Source: Vagococcus jeotgali (GTDB taxonomy: Bacteria > Bacillota > Bacilli > Lactobacillales > Vagococcaceae). From it: 64,000 nucleotides of DNA. The translations under genes were made by a program, and so were the position numbers. Shown one piece after another: positions 38,488 to 46,528 of this stretch. Location of the stretch: NCBI RefSeq assembly GCF_035918315.1, contig NZ_CP142146.1:310001-374000 (forward strand), read 5' to 3'. Within the stretch, counting starts at the first letter, position 1. Each line of letters begins with the position of its first letter. The notes under the pieces are model-generated. The model did not search any database, had not been told where the DNA came from, and was given only the letters and a program-made list of their open reading frames with translations.

Positions 38488-38516
38488 TTGCAGTTCTTAT
38501 TATTTTATGATATAGT
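38488..38516 (+). promoter_or_regulatory. Promoter of cold-shock gene with long 5' leader
   Basis: TTGCAG (38488-38493), a 17-bp spacer and TATAGT (38511-38516). It predicts a leader of about 120 bases before the ATG at 38644, which contains the hairpin GCGTAC-GAA-GTTACGC. Long leaders are usual for cold-shock mRNAs, where they adjust translation with temperature. Confidence 0.7.
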
Positions 38517-38643
38517 ATCTATTGTAGTATATTTGATACGTTTTAGGAAAATTAAAGTTCTATGTAGATTTCTCCTATTAAGCGTCAACATCTATTGCAC
38601 TATAAAGCGTACGAAGTTACGCACTAATAAGGAGGAAATACAA

Positions 38644-38844
38644 ATGGCTCAAGGAACAGTAAAATGGTTTAACGCAGAAAAAGGTTTCGGTTTCATCACT
38701 CAAGAAGACGGTGAAGATGTGTTCGCACATTTCTCAGCAATCCAAGGTGACGGATTCAAAACTTTAGAAGAAGGTCAAGAAGTTACTTTTGAAATTGAAG
38801 AAGGACAACGTGGACTTCAAGCAGTTAACATCGAAAAAGCTTAA
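38644..38844 (+). CDS. Cold-shock protein (CspA family)
   Basis: A 66-residue single-domain OB-fold RNA chaperone. Both RNA-binding motifs are present: KGFGFIT (RNP1, about residues 13-19) and VFAHF (RNP2, about 25-29). The start is ATG 38644, preceded by AAGGAGG at the normal distance; the frame is open further upstream through the leader but has no ribosome site there. Codons are unusually biased towards those of highly expressed genes compared with neighbours. It is a single-gene unit with its own promoter and terminator. Confidence 0.97.
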   Translation: MAQGTVKWFNAEKGFGFITQEDGEDVFAHFSAIQGDGFKTLEEGQEVTFEIEEGQRGLQAVNIEKA

Positions 38845-38858
38845 TTCTAACTAAAGTC

Positions 38859-38896
38859 AAACACTACTAGGAATTTTCTTAGTAGTGTTTTTTTAT
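38859..38896 (+). terminator. Terminator after cold-shock gene
   Basis: AAACACTACTA (38859-38869) pairs with TAGTAGTGTTT (38880-38890), followed by a T-run. Confidence 0.88.
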
Positions 38897-38908
38897 TTTG
38901 TTTTTAAA

Positions 38909-38930
38909 TAGTTAGTTTAAGTGCTAACTA
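38909..38930. promoter_or_regulatory. Candidate MarR operator
   Basis: Inverted repeat TAGTTAG (38909-38915), eight bases, CTAACTA (38924-38930), followed by further CTAA repeats and a possible -10 TATAAA at 38937-38942. It lies 75 bp before the MarR gene, where autoregulatory operators usually sit. Binding is inferred. Confidence 0.55.
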
Positions 38931-39004
38931 ACTAACTATAAAGTGGTATTATTTGTTTTGTTAGAAGAGAAATAAACTAAATAAATAGAAAAGAGGAAAT
39001 AAAC

Positions 39005-39613
39005 ATGTACGAAACACATATTTTAAATCAATTAGCACTGCTATCACGTCAACCGTTTTTAATGTTTACTCATCAGATGGAAAGTAAACAAGATAATACA
39101 TTTAAAACCTTGAAATTTTTAGCTAATAAAGAACAAGTAACCGCAGGGATGATTTCAGAATTTTTAGACGTGAAGCCTTCTAGTGTCACACAGATTATAA
39201 AAAAATTAGAGGAAGCAGGAACTGCTAAACGAGTGAAGTCAAAAGAAGATGCTAGAGTCACGCTTGTTGAAATAACAGAAAAAGGTAGTCAAGTGTTAGA
39301 AGATAAAAAAGATTTTTCTGACAGCTTATATGATGAATTATTTAAAGGATTTAGTGAGGAAGATTTAGAAAAATTAGATTGTTATTTAAGTATGTTAATA
39401 GATAATTTATCAAATGAGAAGTTGACCAAAGAAATGAGTGATTTTTTCTCTAATGATGAGAGATGGCAACATTTTGAACAAATGTCTTCTCGTTTTGGTA
39501 GAGCAAGAGGGCAAATGATGGACGGGGTAGATTTTGATATGAGAAAACATCATCATATGGATCGTGATAATAGAGGTCCTAAAGGATTTGGTGGATGGAA
39601 AAGGGGCAAGTAA
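39005..39613 (+). CDS. MarR-family transcriptional regulator with His-rich tail
   Basis: A 202-residue winged-helix regulator. The HTH lies around residues 40-75 (TAGMISEFLDVKPSSVTQII) with the wing KSKEDARVTLVEITEKG (about 78-94), all MarR-typical. The protein is longer than the usual 140-160 residues because of a tail rich in His, Gly and basic residues (RKHHHMDRDNRGPKGF), which could bind metal; that is speculation. The stop codon directly abuts the ATG of the ABC exporter gene, so the two are translated from one mRNA and the regulator probably represses the exporter. GAGGAAA precedes the ATG. Confidence 0.9.
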   Translation: MYETHILNQLALLSRQPFLMFTHQMESKQDNTFKTLKFLANKEQVTAGMISEFLDVKPSSVTQIIKKLEEAGTAKRVKSKEDARVTLVEITEKGSQVLEDKKDFSDSLYDELFKGFSEEDLEKLDCYLSMLIDNLSNEKLTKEMSDFFSNDERWQHFEQMSSRFGRARGQMMDGVDFDMRKHHHMDRDNRGPKGFGGWKRGK

Positions 39614-41380
39614 ATGGAAGAACGTGGAGGTTACAGAGTGGAGGGCAGTGAGAAATCTTTTTCTCTAAAAGCTTTTTTACAATTAATCCAAAAAACAAAA
39701 CCTAAATATTTACTATTAGTCATAGGAATGCTACTACTTATGGTGTCATCAGGTATACAAGTATATGTACCAAAACTTGCTGCAACTCTTGTTGATGGCT
39801 TTGCAACTGGGATTAATCAATCTTTATTGATTAAGGTAGTTATCTTATTTGTTTTATCAGCAATAGTATCAGCTATTGGAGGTACAATCTTAGGTGTCTT
39901 TGGTGAAGATGTGATTAAAAAATTAAGAAATATGCTATGGAATAAATTGCTTACTTTAAAAGTTAGTTATTATGATACAGTAAAAGCAGGAGAGACTTCA
40001 AGTCGCTTAGTTAATGATACTGCACAAGTGAAACACTTATTAGCCACTGTTTTTCCTCAGACTCTATCTAGTTTAATTTTAGTGATAGGATCAGTTTATA
40101 TGATGTTTCGTATGGACTGGAGAATGAGTGTTGCTATGTTGGTAGTTGTACCAATTGTTGTGATTATTATGATTCCTATTTTTAAATTTGGTTCAAAAGT
40201 AGGACGTTTAAGACAAGATTCTTTAGCTGGATTTAATGGTGTTGCCAGTGAGACTTTTAGTGAAATTAGATTAGTTAAAACATCAAATGCTGAAAAACAA
40301 ACAGAAAAAAAAGCTCAAAAAGAAATCAATACTTTATTTAGTGTTGGGAAAAAAGAAGCCATTTTTGATGCGATTATGCAACCAATGATGATGATGATTA
40401 TGATGAGTATGATTTTTGGTTTACTTGCATATGGAATGTATCGTATTTCTAAGGGAGAAATGGAAATTGGTACTTTACTAAGTTTTTTAATGTATTTGTT
40501 TAATTTAATTGGAGCCTTACCAAGCATTGCGACATTATTTAGTGAATTAGCTAAAGCATCTGGCTCTACAGAAAGAGTGCAAGGGATTTTAGATGAAGAA
40601 TCTGAGGATTATACATCTGGTATTAATGTCGATTTGAGTGGTGATACACTAAAAATGAATCATGTTAATTTTTCTTATGAAGACAGTGATTCTATTCTAA
40701 AAAATATTTCTATTGAGGCAAAACCCAATCAAGTAATTGCTTTTGCTGGTCCTAGTGGTGGTGGAAAATCAACTCTCTTTGGTTTAATAGAAAGATTTTA
40801 TGAGCCAGATAGTGGTGAGATTATGATTGGAAACACCAATATTAAAGACATTAATTTACTTGATTACCGTAGTCAAATCGGCTATGTTGCTCAAGATAGC
40901 TCTATTATGTCAGGGACTATTCGTGATAATTTAATTTTTGGTTTAGAAGGTGAATTTTCAGATGAGAAACTATGGCAAGTGTTGGAACTGGCTTATGCTA
41001 AAGTTTTTGTAAAAGAGATGCCTAATCAGTTAGATACTGAAGTTGGTGAACGTGGTGTGAAAATTTCTGGAGGTCAACGTCAACGATTAGCGATTGCTAG
41101 AGCCTTTTTAAGAGATCCAAAGTTATTGATGTTAGATGAAGCAACAGCAAGTCTTGATAGCGAATCAGAGATGATGGTTCAAAAAGCCCTTGCTAATTTA
41201 ATGGAGAATAGAACGACGCTTGTGATTGCACATAGATTATCAACGATTGTAGATAGTGATGTGATTTACTTTATTGAAAAAGGTACTATTACAGGTAGTG
41301 GAAATCACGAAAATTTAGTAGCTGAGCATAAGACGTACGCAAGGTATGTTAGTGAGCAGTTTAAACTTAATCAAGATTAA
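39614..41380 (+). CDS. ABC multidrug exporter, homodimer type (BmrA/LmrA-like)
   Basis: A half-transporter of up to 588 residues: six predicted membrane helices (about 35-320) and an ATPase with Walker A GPSGGGKST, Q-loop AQDSSIMSG, signature ISGGQRQRLA, Walker B LLMLDEATASLD and switch VIAHRLST. All catalytic residues are canonical, so it can work as a homodimer. Two starts are possible: ATG 39614, which abuts the MarR stop, and GTG 39638, which has a better GGAGG seven bases upstream. Among the three ABC exporter loci in the window it is the only one without an IS in it. Substrate unknown. Confidence 0.93.
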   Translation: MEERGGYRVEGSEKSFSLKAFLQLIQKTKPKYLLLVIGMLLLMVSSGIQVYVPKLAATLVDGFATGINQSLLIKVVILFVLSAIVSAIGGTILGVFGEDVIKKLRNMLWNKLLTLKVSYYDTVKAGETSSRLVNDTAQVKHLLATVFPQTLSSLILVIGSVYMMFRMDWRMSVAMLVVVPIVVIIMIPIFKFGSKVGRLRQDSLAGFNGVASETFSEIRLVKTSNAEKQTEKKAQKEINTLFSVGKKEAIFDAIMQPMMMMIMMSMIFGLLAYGMYRISKGEMEIGTLLSFLMYLFNLIGALPSIATLFSELAKASGSTERVQGILDEESEDYTSGINVDLSGDTLKMNHVNFSYEDSDSILKNISIEAKPNQVIAFAGPSGGGKSTLFGLIERFYEPDSGEIMIGNTNIKDINLLDYRSQIGYVAQDSSIMSGTIRDNLIFGLEGEFSDEKLWQVLELAYAKVFVKEMPNQLDTEVGERGVKISGGQRQRLAIARAFLRDPKLLMLDEATASLDSESEMMVQKALANLMENRTTLVIAHRLSTIVDSDVIYFIEKGTITGSGNHENLVAEHKTYARYVSEQFKLNQD

Positions 41381-41384
41381 ATCT

Positions 41385-41435
41385 CAGGAGCTAAAGTCTA
41401 CTCTTGTAATAAGACTTTTGATCTCCTGTTTTTTT
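41385..41435 (+). terminator. Terminator after MarR-ABC operon
   Basis: CAGGAG (41385-41390) and AAAGTCT (41393-41399) pair with AGACTTT (41412-41418) and CTCCTG (41423-41428), then a T-run. The IS1202-like target duplication starts three bases after it. Confidence 0.78.
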
Positions 41436-41463
41436 ATCTTTGAAATAAATAATGAAAAATATG

Positions 41464-43052
41464 TGTCAATCGAACATAAAAATGTCCCAAAATGAGGGCT
41501 CACATTAGCGCAATCTTTACTGCGTAAAACTTGCACTAATGTGACCATTATTGGTAAAATAAGGTACTTTTTGTTTCAGGCTGTTTTTTCAGCCTCATAT
41601 TCTTCGATAGTACGGTCAATACTTTGAAGATACCTTTTGAAAGACTCAAGTTTCCACGGATGTGACTGTGGTGGAATGTACTTGCGTCTTTCTTTTTTTA
41701 TATCTGAAGAAACCCCATCAAACTCTTTTGAATAGGTCTCGTGGGTTTTTAATCGTCTAGTAGGATAAATTTTTTCTGCTATATTAACATAAATCTCCCC
41801 GTTAAAAGCTTTTATAATTAATGCTTTTGTTTTTCTTGTAAAATATTTGTCGCTACTACCTTCCATTGGAAGATAAAATTTATTTTGATACTTAATATGA
41901 TGGCCATTATCGACTATACGATGAGAGACAGTAGCTAGTAATAAATTAATTTCAGCTGTTGTAGGAGAAGTTTCATAAACACTTTCTGCAGTTTTGTGAC
42001 CAAATTGTCGATTAAACTTTCGAATCCATACAGATAGAAATTGATTAGCCTCCTCTATAGAATGTATATTTGCTATCTCAAGATCAACAGGCAATCTTGA
42101 TTGCACTGTCCCATTTAAACGTTCTACACGACCTTTCGCTTGAGGAATAGAGGATGTTTTTATGTCAATACCTAATTGATGACAAGCAAACCCAAACTGC
42201 GTGAACGTATCTTCTTCTACAGCTTTTGTTGATTTTCTGTTGTACTCAAAGACGGTTCGTTTATCTGTTAGAAAAGTGGCAGGAATCCCTTGTTTTGTCA
42301 GAATTTGATGAAGAACATGGTAATAACCATTGAGCGTTTCCTGTTGGTCAAAATAAGCGCCAACAATATTACCTGATGCGTCGTCAATAGCTAAATGAAG
42401 ATGAGTTATTTGATTTCCAAACCAATTATATGAACTAGCATCTAATTGAATTAATTCTCCTTTGTATTTTTTTCTAGGTCGACTAGGATGGGTCTTTTCA
42501 GGGAGTTCTAGGTAGTCTTCAGCTCTTGGAACCAATAGGTTCTCTGATTGTTTGGTTTATTGACCTTCTTGCTTTATTAATTGTTTGAGTCTTCTTTTTG
42601 TCTTTTTTTGAGCCTTTGGTGAAAGTATTTTTGCTTTGTACAGGATGCTTCTAATTGTAGTATCTGTATAACAGATATGATGGTCGTTTTTCAGTATTTC
42701 AGTAAAATGCCTAATATTTGGTTTAATACTAAACGATTGATAACTAGTGATTATTTGTTGTTTTACTTTTTCAGGCACAGAGTGCTTATTTTTTCTCCCT
42801 CGATTTTTATGGACAAATGCTGATTTACCATTTTCCCTGTATGATTTCACTAAACGGTTAATTTGTCGTATAGATAAATTAAGTTCAACACTAGCTCTCT
42901 TTTTTTGTTTTTTATTTTCAGCGACAGCTTTAATAACTTGATACTTTTTGGTTTCATTCATTGTTAGATTTATCCTTTTCATAAAGTTATTTTATCATTT
43001 TGGGACATTTTGTCTTTCGACCTACTTAGGACATTATCACTTTCGAATGATA
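41464..43052 (-). mobile_element. IS1202-like insertion sequence (ISNCY/IS1202 group), 1,589 bp
   Basis: The ends are imperfect inverted repeats: the left begins TGTCAATCGAACATAAAAAT and the right, reverse-complemented, begins TATCATTCGAAAGTGATAAT. It is flanked by a 26-bp exact direct repeat (41438-41463 and 43053-43078, starting CTTTGAAATAAATAATG). Target duplications of about 27 bp are the hallmark of IS1202 relatives. The right copy of the duplication ends immediately before the -35 box of the infC promoter. It carries one transposase gene on the minus strand, interrupted by a stop codon. Confidence 0.92.
41576..42982 (-). pseudogene. IS1202-like transposase with in-frame TAA
   Basis: Reads from ATG 42982 through an N-terminal helix-turn-helix region (residues about 1-75, KRASVELNLSIRQINRLVKS) and a second HTH-like segment, to TAA at 42557-42559. 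The same frame then continues without another stop to 41576. The downstream part holds the DDE catalytic core: IQLDASSYNWFG, FLTDKRTVFEYN and QAKGRVERLNGTVQ. Related transposases are one continuous protein of about 460 residues, so the TAA is most likely a nonsense mutation of Leu or Gln. The second part has only a TTG (42535) as possible start and would lack DNA binding. Confidence 0.87.
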
Positions 43053-43078
43053 CTTTGAAATAAATAATGAAAAATATG

Positions 43079-43107
43079 TTGACTTTCAATCATATCTTTC
43101 GTATACT
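43079..43107 (+). promoter_or_regulatory. Promoter of infC-rpmI-rplT
   Basis: TTGACT (43079-43084), a 17-bp spacer, TATACT (43102-43107): a strong sigma-A-type promoter. The IS1202-like target duplication ends at 43078, directly against the -35 box. Everything upstream of the duplicated 26 bp is therefore element sequence. Confidence 0.85.
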
Positions 43108-43112
43108 AATGG

Positions 43113-43250
43113 AGTTGAGAAATTGAAGCAGAAGCACCCGCTTCTCGCCTGAGTAATATGATATTACTGGGCTAGATAGATGAATTTTGATAGTTTTATC
43201 AAAAATTATGTTGGTGCGGGGTCTTTATTCAAATAAAGAACTCGTTTTTT
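43113..43250 (+). ncRNA. Ribosomal protein L20-type leader with attenuator
   Basis: The 5' leader of infC forms AGAAGC-ACCC-GCTTCT (43130-43145), AGTAATAT-G-ATATTACT (43152-43168), and a terminator-like hairpin TCTTTATT / AATAAAGA (43222-43240) followed by a run of seven T. In Firmicutes L20 represses this operon by binding a leader that mimics its 23S rRNA site and causes early termination. Position and fold order match that model; the assignment as an L20 leader is from memory and is not aligned. Confidence 0.7.
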
Positions 43251-43282
43251 TCTGTGTTTTTCTCTAAAAAATTCGGAGGTGA

Positions 43283-43804
43283 ATGACCATAGCAAAAGAT
43301 ATTATGGTGAACGACGGCATTCGTGCAAGAGAACTACGTTTAATTGCAGCAGACGGAGAGCAGTTAGGTGTCAAAACTAAAGCTGAAGCCCTAGATATTG
43401 CTGCCAAAGCAAATTTAGATTTAGTAGTAGTGGCTCCAACAGCTAAGCCCCCAGTTGCAAAAGTAATGGATTATGGAAAATTCCGTTTTGAGCAACAGAA
43501 AAAGGAACGCGAAGCCCGTAAAAAACAAAAAGTCATTAATGTTAAAGAAGTACGACTAAGTCCAACGATTGATATCAATGATTTTAATACCAAATTGCGT
43601 AATGCGCGTAAATTCCTTGAAAAGGGCGATAAAGTGAAAGCTTCAATCCGTTTTAAAGGTCGTGCGATTACTCATAAAGAAATTGGTCAGAAAGTCTTGG
43701 AACGCTTAGCTGAAGAAACGAAAGATATTTCTAACGTGGAACAGAAAGCGAAAATGGATGGTCGTAGCATGTTTATCATGTTAGCACCAAAAACAGATAA
43801 GTAG
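43283..43804 (+). CDS. infC: Translation initiation factor IF-3
   Basis: Controls start-codon fidelity and keeps 30S subunits free. 173 residues: N-terminal domain ([21 protein letters not shown]), a lysine-rich linker ([19 protein letters not shown]) and the C-terminal domain ending MLAPKTDK. The AUG at 43283 is only two bases from the strong ribosome site GGAGGT, which is too close. An in-frame AUA at 43289, eight bases away, is better placed. IF-3 genes often use rare starts (AUU in several species) for autoregulation, so the true start may be 43289. First gene of infC-rpmI-rplT. Confidence 0.95.
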   Translation: MTIAKDIMVNDGIRARELRLIAADGEQLGVKTKAEALDIAAKANLDLVVVAPTAKPPVAKVMDYGKFRFEQQKKEREARKKQKVINVKEVRLSPTIDINDFNTKLRNARKFLEKGDKVKASIRFKGRAITHKEIGQKVLERLAEETKDISNVEQKAKMDGRSMFIMLAPKTDK

Positions 43805-43829
43805 TATAGGATTTGAGGAGGAAAATATC

Positions 43830-44030
43830 ATGCCAAAAATGAAAACTCACCGCGGACTAGCTAAACGTGTTAAACGTACTGGTAGCGGAAAATTAAAGAG
43901 ACATCATGCGTTTACAAGTCACCGTTTCCACGGGAAAACTAAAAAACAACGTCGTCAATTACGTCGTCCAGCAATGGTTTCAGCAGGAGACTACAAACGT
44001 ATCCGTCAACAATTGACTCGTATGAAATAA
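43830..44030 (+). CDS. rpmI: 50S ribosomal protein L35
   Basis: A 66-residue, highly basic ribosomal protein. It begins [18 protein letters not shown] and contains the conserved [21 protein letters not shown] segment. GAGGAGG lies 8 bases upstream of the ATG. It lies 25 bp after infC and 70 bp before rplT in the usual three-gene order. Confidence 0.97.
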   Translation: MPKMKTHRGLAKRVKRTGSGKLKRHHAFTSHRFHGKTKKQRRQLRRPAMVSAGDYKRIRQQLTRMK

Positions 44031-44100
44031 TTTTTTAGTTGCTGATAATAACTAAAAACTTCAAAGAATTATAAAGTGAACAACTCAAGGAGGAATTATC

Positions 44101-44460
44101 ATGGCACGTGTAAAAGGTGGAAAAGTATCACGTAAGCGTCGTAAAAAGGTACTTAAGTTAGCTAAAGGCTATTACGGCTCAAAACATAGATTATATAGAA
44201 CAGCGAAAGAACAAGTGATGAAATCTCATACTTATGCATTTAGAGATCGTCGTCAAACAAAACGTAACTTCCGTAAATTATGGATTGCTCGTATTAACGC
44301 AGCAGCTCGTATTAACGGTTTAAGCTACTCTAAATTCATGCATGGATTAAAATTAGCAAACATTGATATGAATCGTAAAATGTTAGCTGACATCGCTATT
44401 TCTGACCCAGCTGCTTTTGCAAGCTTAGCAGAAACAGCTAAAGCAGAATTAGCTAAATAA
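44101..44460 (+). CDS. rplT: 50S ribosomal protein L20
   Basis: A 119-residue early-assembly protein of the large subunit. It begins [20 protein letters not shown] with the usual long basic N-terminal arm, followed by the globular part [19 protein letters not shown] and [13 protein letters not shown]20 is also the expected repressor of its own operon through the infC leader. A terminator follows 8 bases after the stop. Confidence 0.97.
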   Translation: MARVKGGKVSRKRRKKVLKLAKGYYGSKHRLYRTAKEQVMKSHTYAFRDRRQTKRNFRKLWIARINAAARINGLSYSKFMHGLKLANIDMNRKMLADIAISDPAAFASLAETAKAELAK

Positions 44461-44467
44461 TGAAATG

Positions 44468-44500
44468 AAAAAACCTTACCAGTGATGGTGAGGTTTTTTA
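44468..44500 (+). terminator. Terminator after rplT
   Basis: AAAAAACCT-T-ACC (44468-44480) pairs with TGGT-G-AGGTTTTTT (44486-44499), loop AGTGA. The 200 bp after it, up to the IS256 copy at 44702, are very AT-rich and hold no gene that I can support. Confidence 0.85.
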
Positions 44501-44701
44501 TTGTTTTATGATATTTACTTAAACTAGGTAAAATATATTCTGCTTGATTTATCCTATATAGTGCTTGTTATACATCGTATAACGATTATTTTTGGCTATC
44601 ATTTATGTTTATAACTATATTTTCACTCATTATATTAATTTTTCACTATTATGTTTGTTTTAGTGTATATATACGTAATTAAATATGTATGTAGTTTGAA
44701 A

Positions 44702-46028
44702 GGTTGCGTCAAGAATTATGTGTAAATGGAAAATCCATTCCATTATTTTAAGTTAAAACATTGATTCTAATGTATCTTGAATTTCCTTAAATCCTTTATG
44801 ACTCTACCTAAAAACTTTTGGTTATATTCATTGAATTGAGAAACAAGGAATCTCTCCAGAGATTCTTCATTAGGAAATTGTTCTTTTCTCTTTTTATATT
44901 TTTTAACTGTTTATTGAATCCCTCAATCAAGTTAGTTGAGTAGATAGTTCTTCTGATTGATGGCGGGAAGTTATAGAAAGTTAATATAGCAGGATTCATG
45001 AGTAACTTCACAACTCGTGGATACTGCTTTTTCCATTTTTCTGTCATAAAAGTTACTTGTTCAATTGCTTCCTCTTTTGAAAGAGCTTGATAGACAGTTT
45101 TAAAATCATCACAGATTTCTTTTCTATCCTTAACACGAACTTTATGAGCAATATTTCTAGAGACATGAACACAACATTGTTGAAATTGAGCATTTGGATA
45201 GACACTATGGATGCTATCCGTGAATACTGCTTAAACCATCAGTTACAACTAATAAAACCTCTTCTAAACCACGGTCTTTTAGGTCTTGAAGTATCTCTTT
45301 CCAAATGTAGGCAGATTCAGTTGGAGTAGTAGTAAATCCTAGAACTTCTTTGGTTCCATCTAACCGGATACCAATTACTATGTAAATAGCTTCTTTTGCT
45401 ACGGTTTTCCTTTTTACTGGAATATGAGTAGCATCCATAAAAATAACTGAGTATTTAGCCTCTAAAGTTCTTTCTTTAAAAGCTAAAACATCTTCAGATA
45501 CAATTTTACTTATGTTTGAAATAGTTTGTGGCGTGTAATAATGACCATACATCTTTTCAATTAAATCAGAGATTTCAGACATCGTTATTCCTTTTTGAAA
45601 TAGCTGAATAATAGTCGTTTCTAAAGAGTCATTGGTTCTTTTATAAGCAGGTAATGTTTGTTGAGAAAACTCACCATTCCTATCTCTAGGGATTACTAAA
45701 TTTAGTTCTCCATACTCCGTTTTAAATGAACGTGAATCATTCCCATTTCGGGAATTACCTGAATTAACTCCAGATCTATCATATTTTTCATAGTCAAGAA
45801 ATGCTGTCAGTTCAGCTTTTAATAATGAATTAATAGCTAGCTCTAGATGATGGCGAAACAAATCATCCAAATCACCTTTATTGATTAGTGTTTCCATAAT
45901 TTCTGTAGTAAAATTATTCATGAGAAAGTCTTCCTGTAAAATTTCTGTGTGGTAACTTTAATTTTACAGAATGGACTTTCTTTTTTTCTACCCTAAATTT
46001 TTATTTACACAAAATATTTTATGCTATC
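44702..46028 (-). mobile_element. IS256-family insertion sequence, copy B, decayed
   Basis: Same element as copy A in opposite orientation: the left end begins GGTTGCGTCAAGAATTATGT and the right end is ...ATTTTATGCTATC. Unlike copy A there is no target duplication (left flank GTTTGAAA, right flank TGAGAATA). The gene fragment on its right has no counterpart on its left. An adjacent deletion after insertion explains both. The transposase has several frameshifts. Confidence 0.92.
44753..45921 (-). pseudogene. IS256-family transposase, frameshifted
   Basis: Nearly identical to the intact transposase at 26619-27788 for its first 232 codons, including VIFMDATHIPVKR. An extra G then gives GTATTCACGGATAGC instead of GTATTCACGATAGC, and the protein ends at 45214. 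Further one-base losses occur in the A-rich run near 44905 and near 44803, so the C-terminal part with the catalytic Glu is also out of frame. It cannot make an active enzyme but could be moved by copy A. Confidence 0.92.
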
Positions 46029-46308
46029 TGAGAATAAGTGGGAAGAAAAGAAAAAATTTACCATTGAAAAAGATTAGGCCAAAGAATTAAATGATACTGC
46101 TGCTCTTGATGAAAAACCGGCCCCTTTCCCGTGGATGACTGTGGCTTTAATTGCGATACTATTAGCCTTTATCTTGCTTGCTTTTTACCTCATAAGAAAA
46201 AACCGGAAATTACATGAAAAATCAGCTAAACAAAATAAATCTAAAAAAAGTAAAAAAGGTAAAAAATCATTAGCATCAAAAAGACGAAACCGTACAAAAA
46301 ATAAATGA
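46029..46308 (+). pseudogene. C-terminal stump of a WxL-associated (DUF916/DUF3324-type) surface protein
   Basis: The first bases after the IS256 copy encode ENKWEEKKKFTIEKD, then TAG at 46075-46077, then AKELNDTAALDEKPAPFPW, a membrane helix (MTVALIAILLAFILLAFYLI) and a long lysine-rich tail to TGA at 46306-46308. The order short beta-like end, FTI..D.A..LN, single helix, basic tail is that of the C-terminus of DUF3324 proteins from WxL gene clusters of enterococci. More than 80% of the gene is gone and there is a nonsense codon, so it is a relic. Family assignment is by pattern only. Confidence 0.6.
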
Positions 46309-46341
46309 TTTTAATTAGATGAAAATTTCACAAAATAATAT

Positions 46342-46380
46342 AAAAAAGCTTACTAGATAGGGGAGTAAGCTTTTTTTTTG
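46342..46380 (+). terminator. Terminator of the lost WxL-associated gene
   Basis: AAAAAAGCTTACT (46342-46354) pairs with AGTAAGCTTTTTT (46364-46376) and extends into a T-run. It now insulates nrdDG from upstream. Confidence 0.88.
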
Positions 46381-46404
46381 TGTTTTAAATATTTACAAGA
46401 AGAA

Positions 46405-46457
46405 ACTATATATAGTTGTCAATGGTTTTTTTATATAAATATAATACTATATATAGA
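46405..46457 (+). promoter_or_regulatory. nrdDG promoter with two NrdR-like boxes
   Basis: TTGTCA (46416-46421), an 18-bp spacer and TATAAT (46440-46445). ACTATATATAGT (46405-46416) touches the -35, and ACTATATATAGA (46446-46457) directly follows the -10. Both resemble the NrdR consensus (CWATATWTWG-like palindrome). Their starts are 41 bp apart, close to four helical turns, as expected for cooperative NrdR binding. Repression of ribonucleotide reductase genes by NrdR is established; the sites here are inferred. Confidence 0.75.
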
Positions 46458-46528
46458 TTTATCTAGTTGAAAAAAAGGAGGGGATACTATATGATAGGTA
46501 TTGAGAATAAAGAAGGAGTTAGGTGAGC

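Noticed and set aside
41576-42535. Treating the C-terminal part of the IS1202-like transposase as a separate gene
   Set aside because: It is in the same frame as the upstream part, separated only by one TAA, starts only at a TTG and lacks a ribosome site.
45087-45329. A plus-strand 80-codon frame inside IS256 copy B
   Set aside because: It is antisense to the transposase and exists because of the frame there; no ribosome site.
26512-46028. An inversion between the two IS256 copies as the reason why copy B lacks a target duplication
   Set aside because: After an inversion copy A would also have mismatched flanks and gnd would be separated. Copy A has a perfect 8-bp duplication and both gnd halves.
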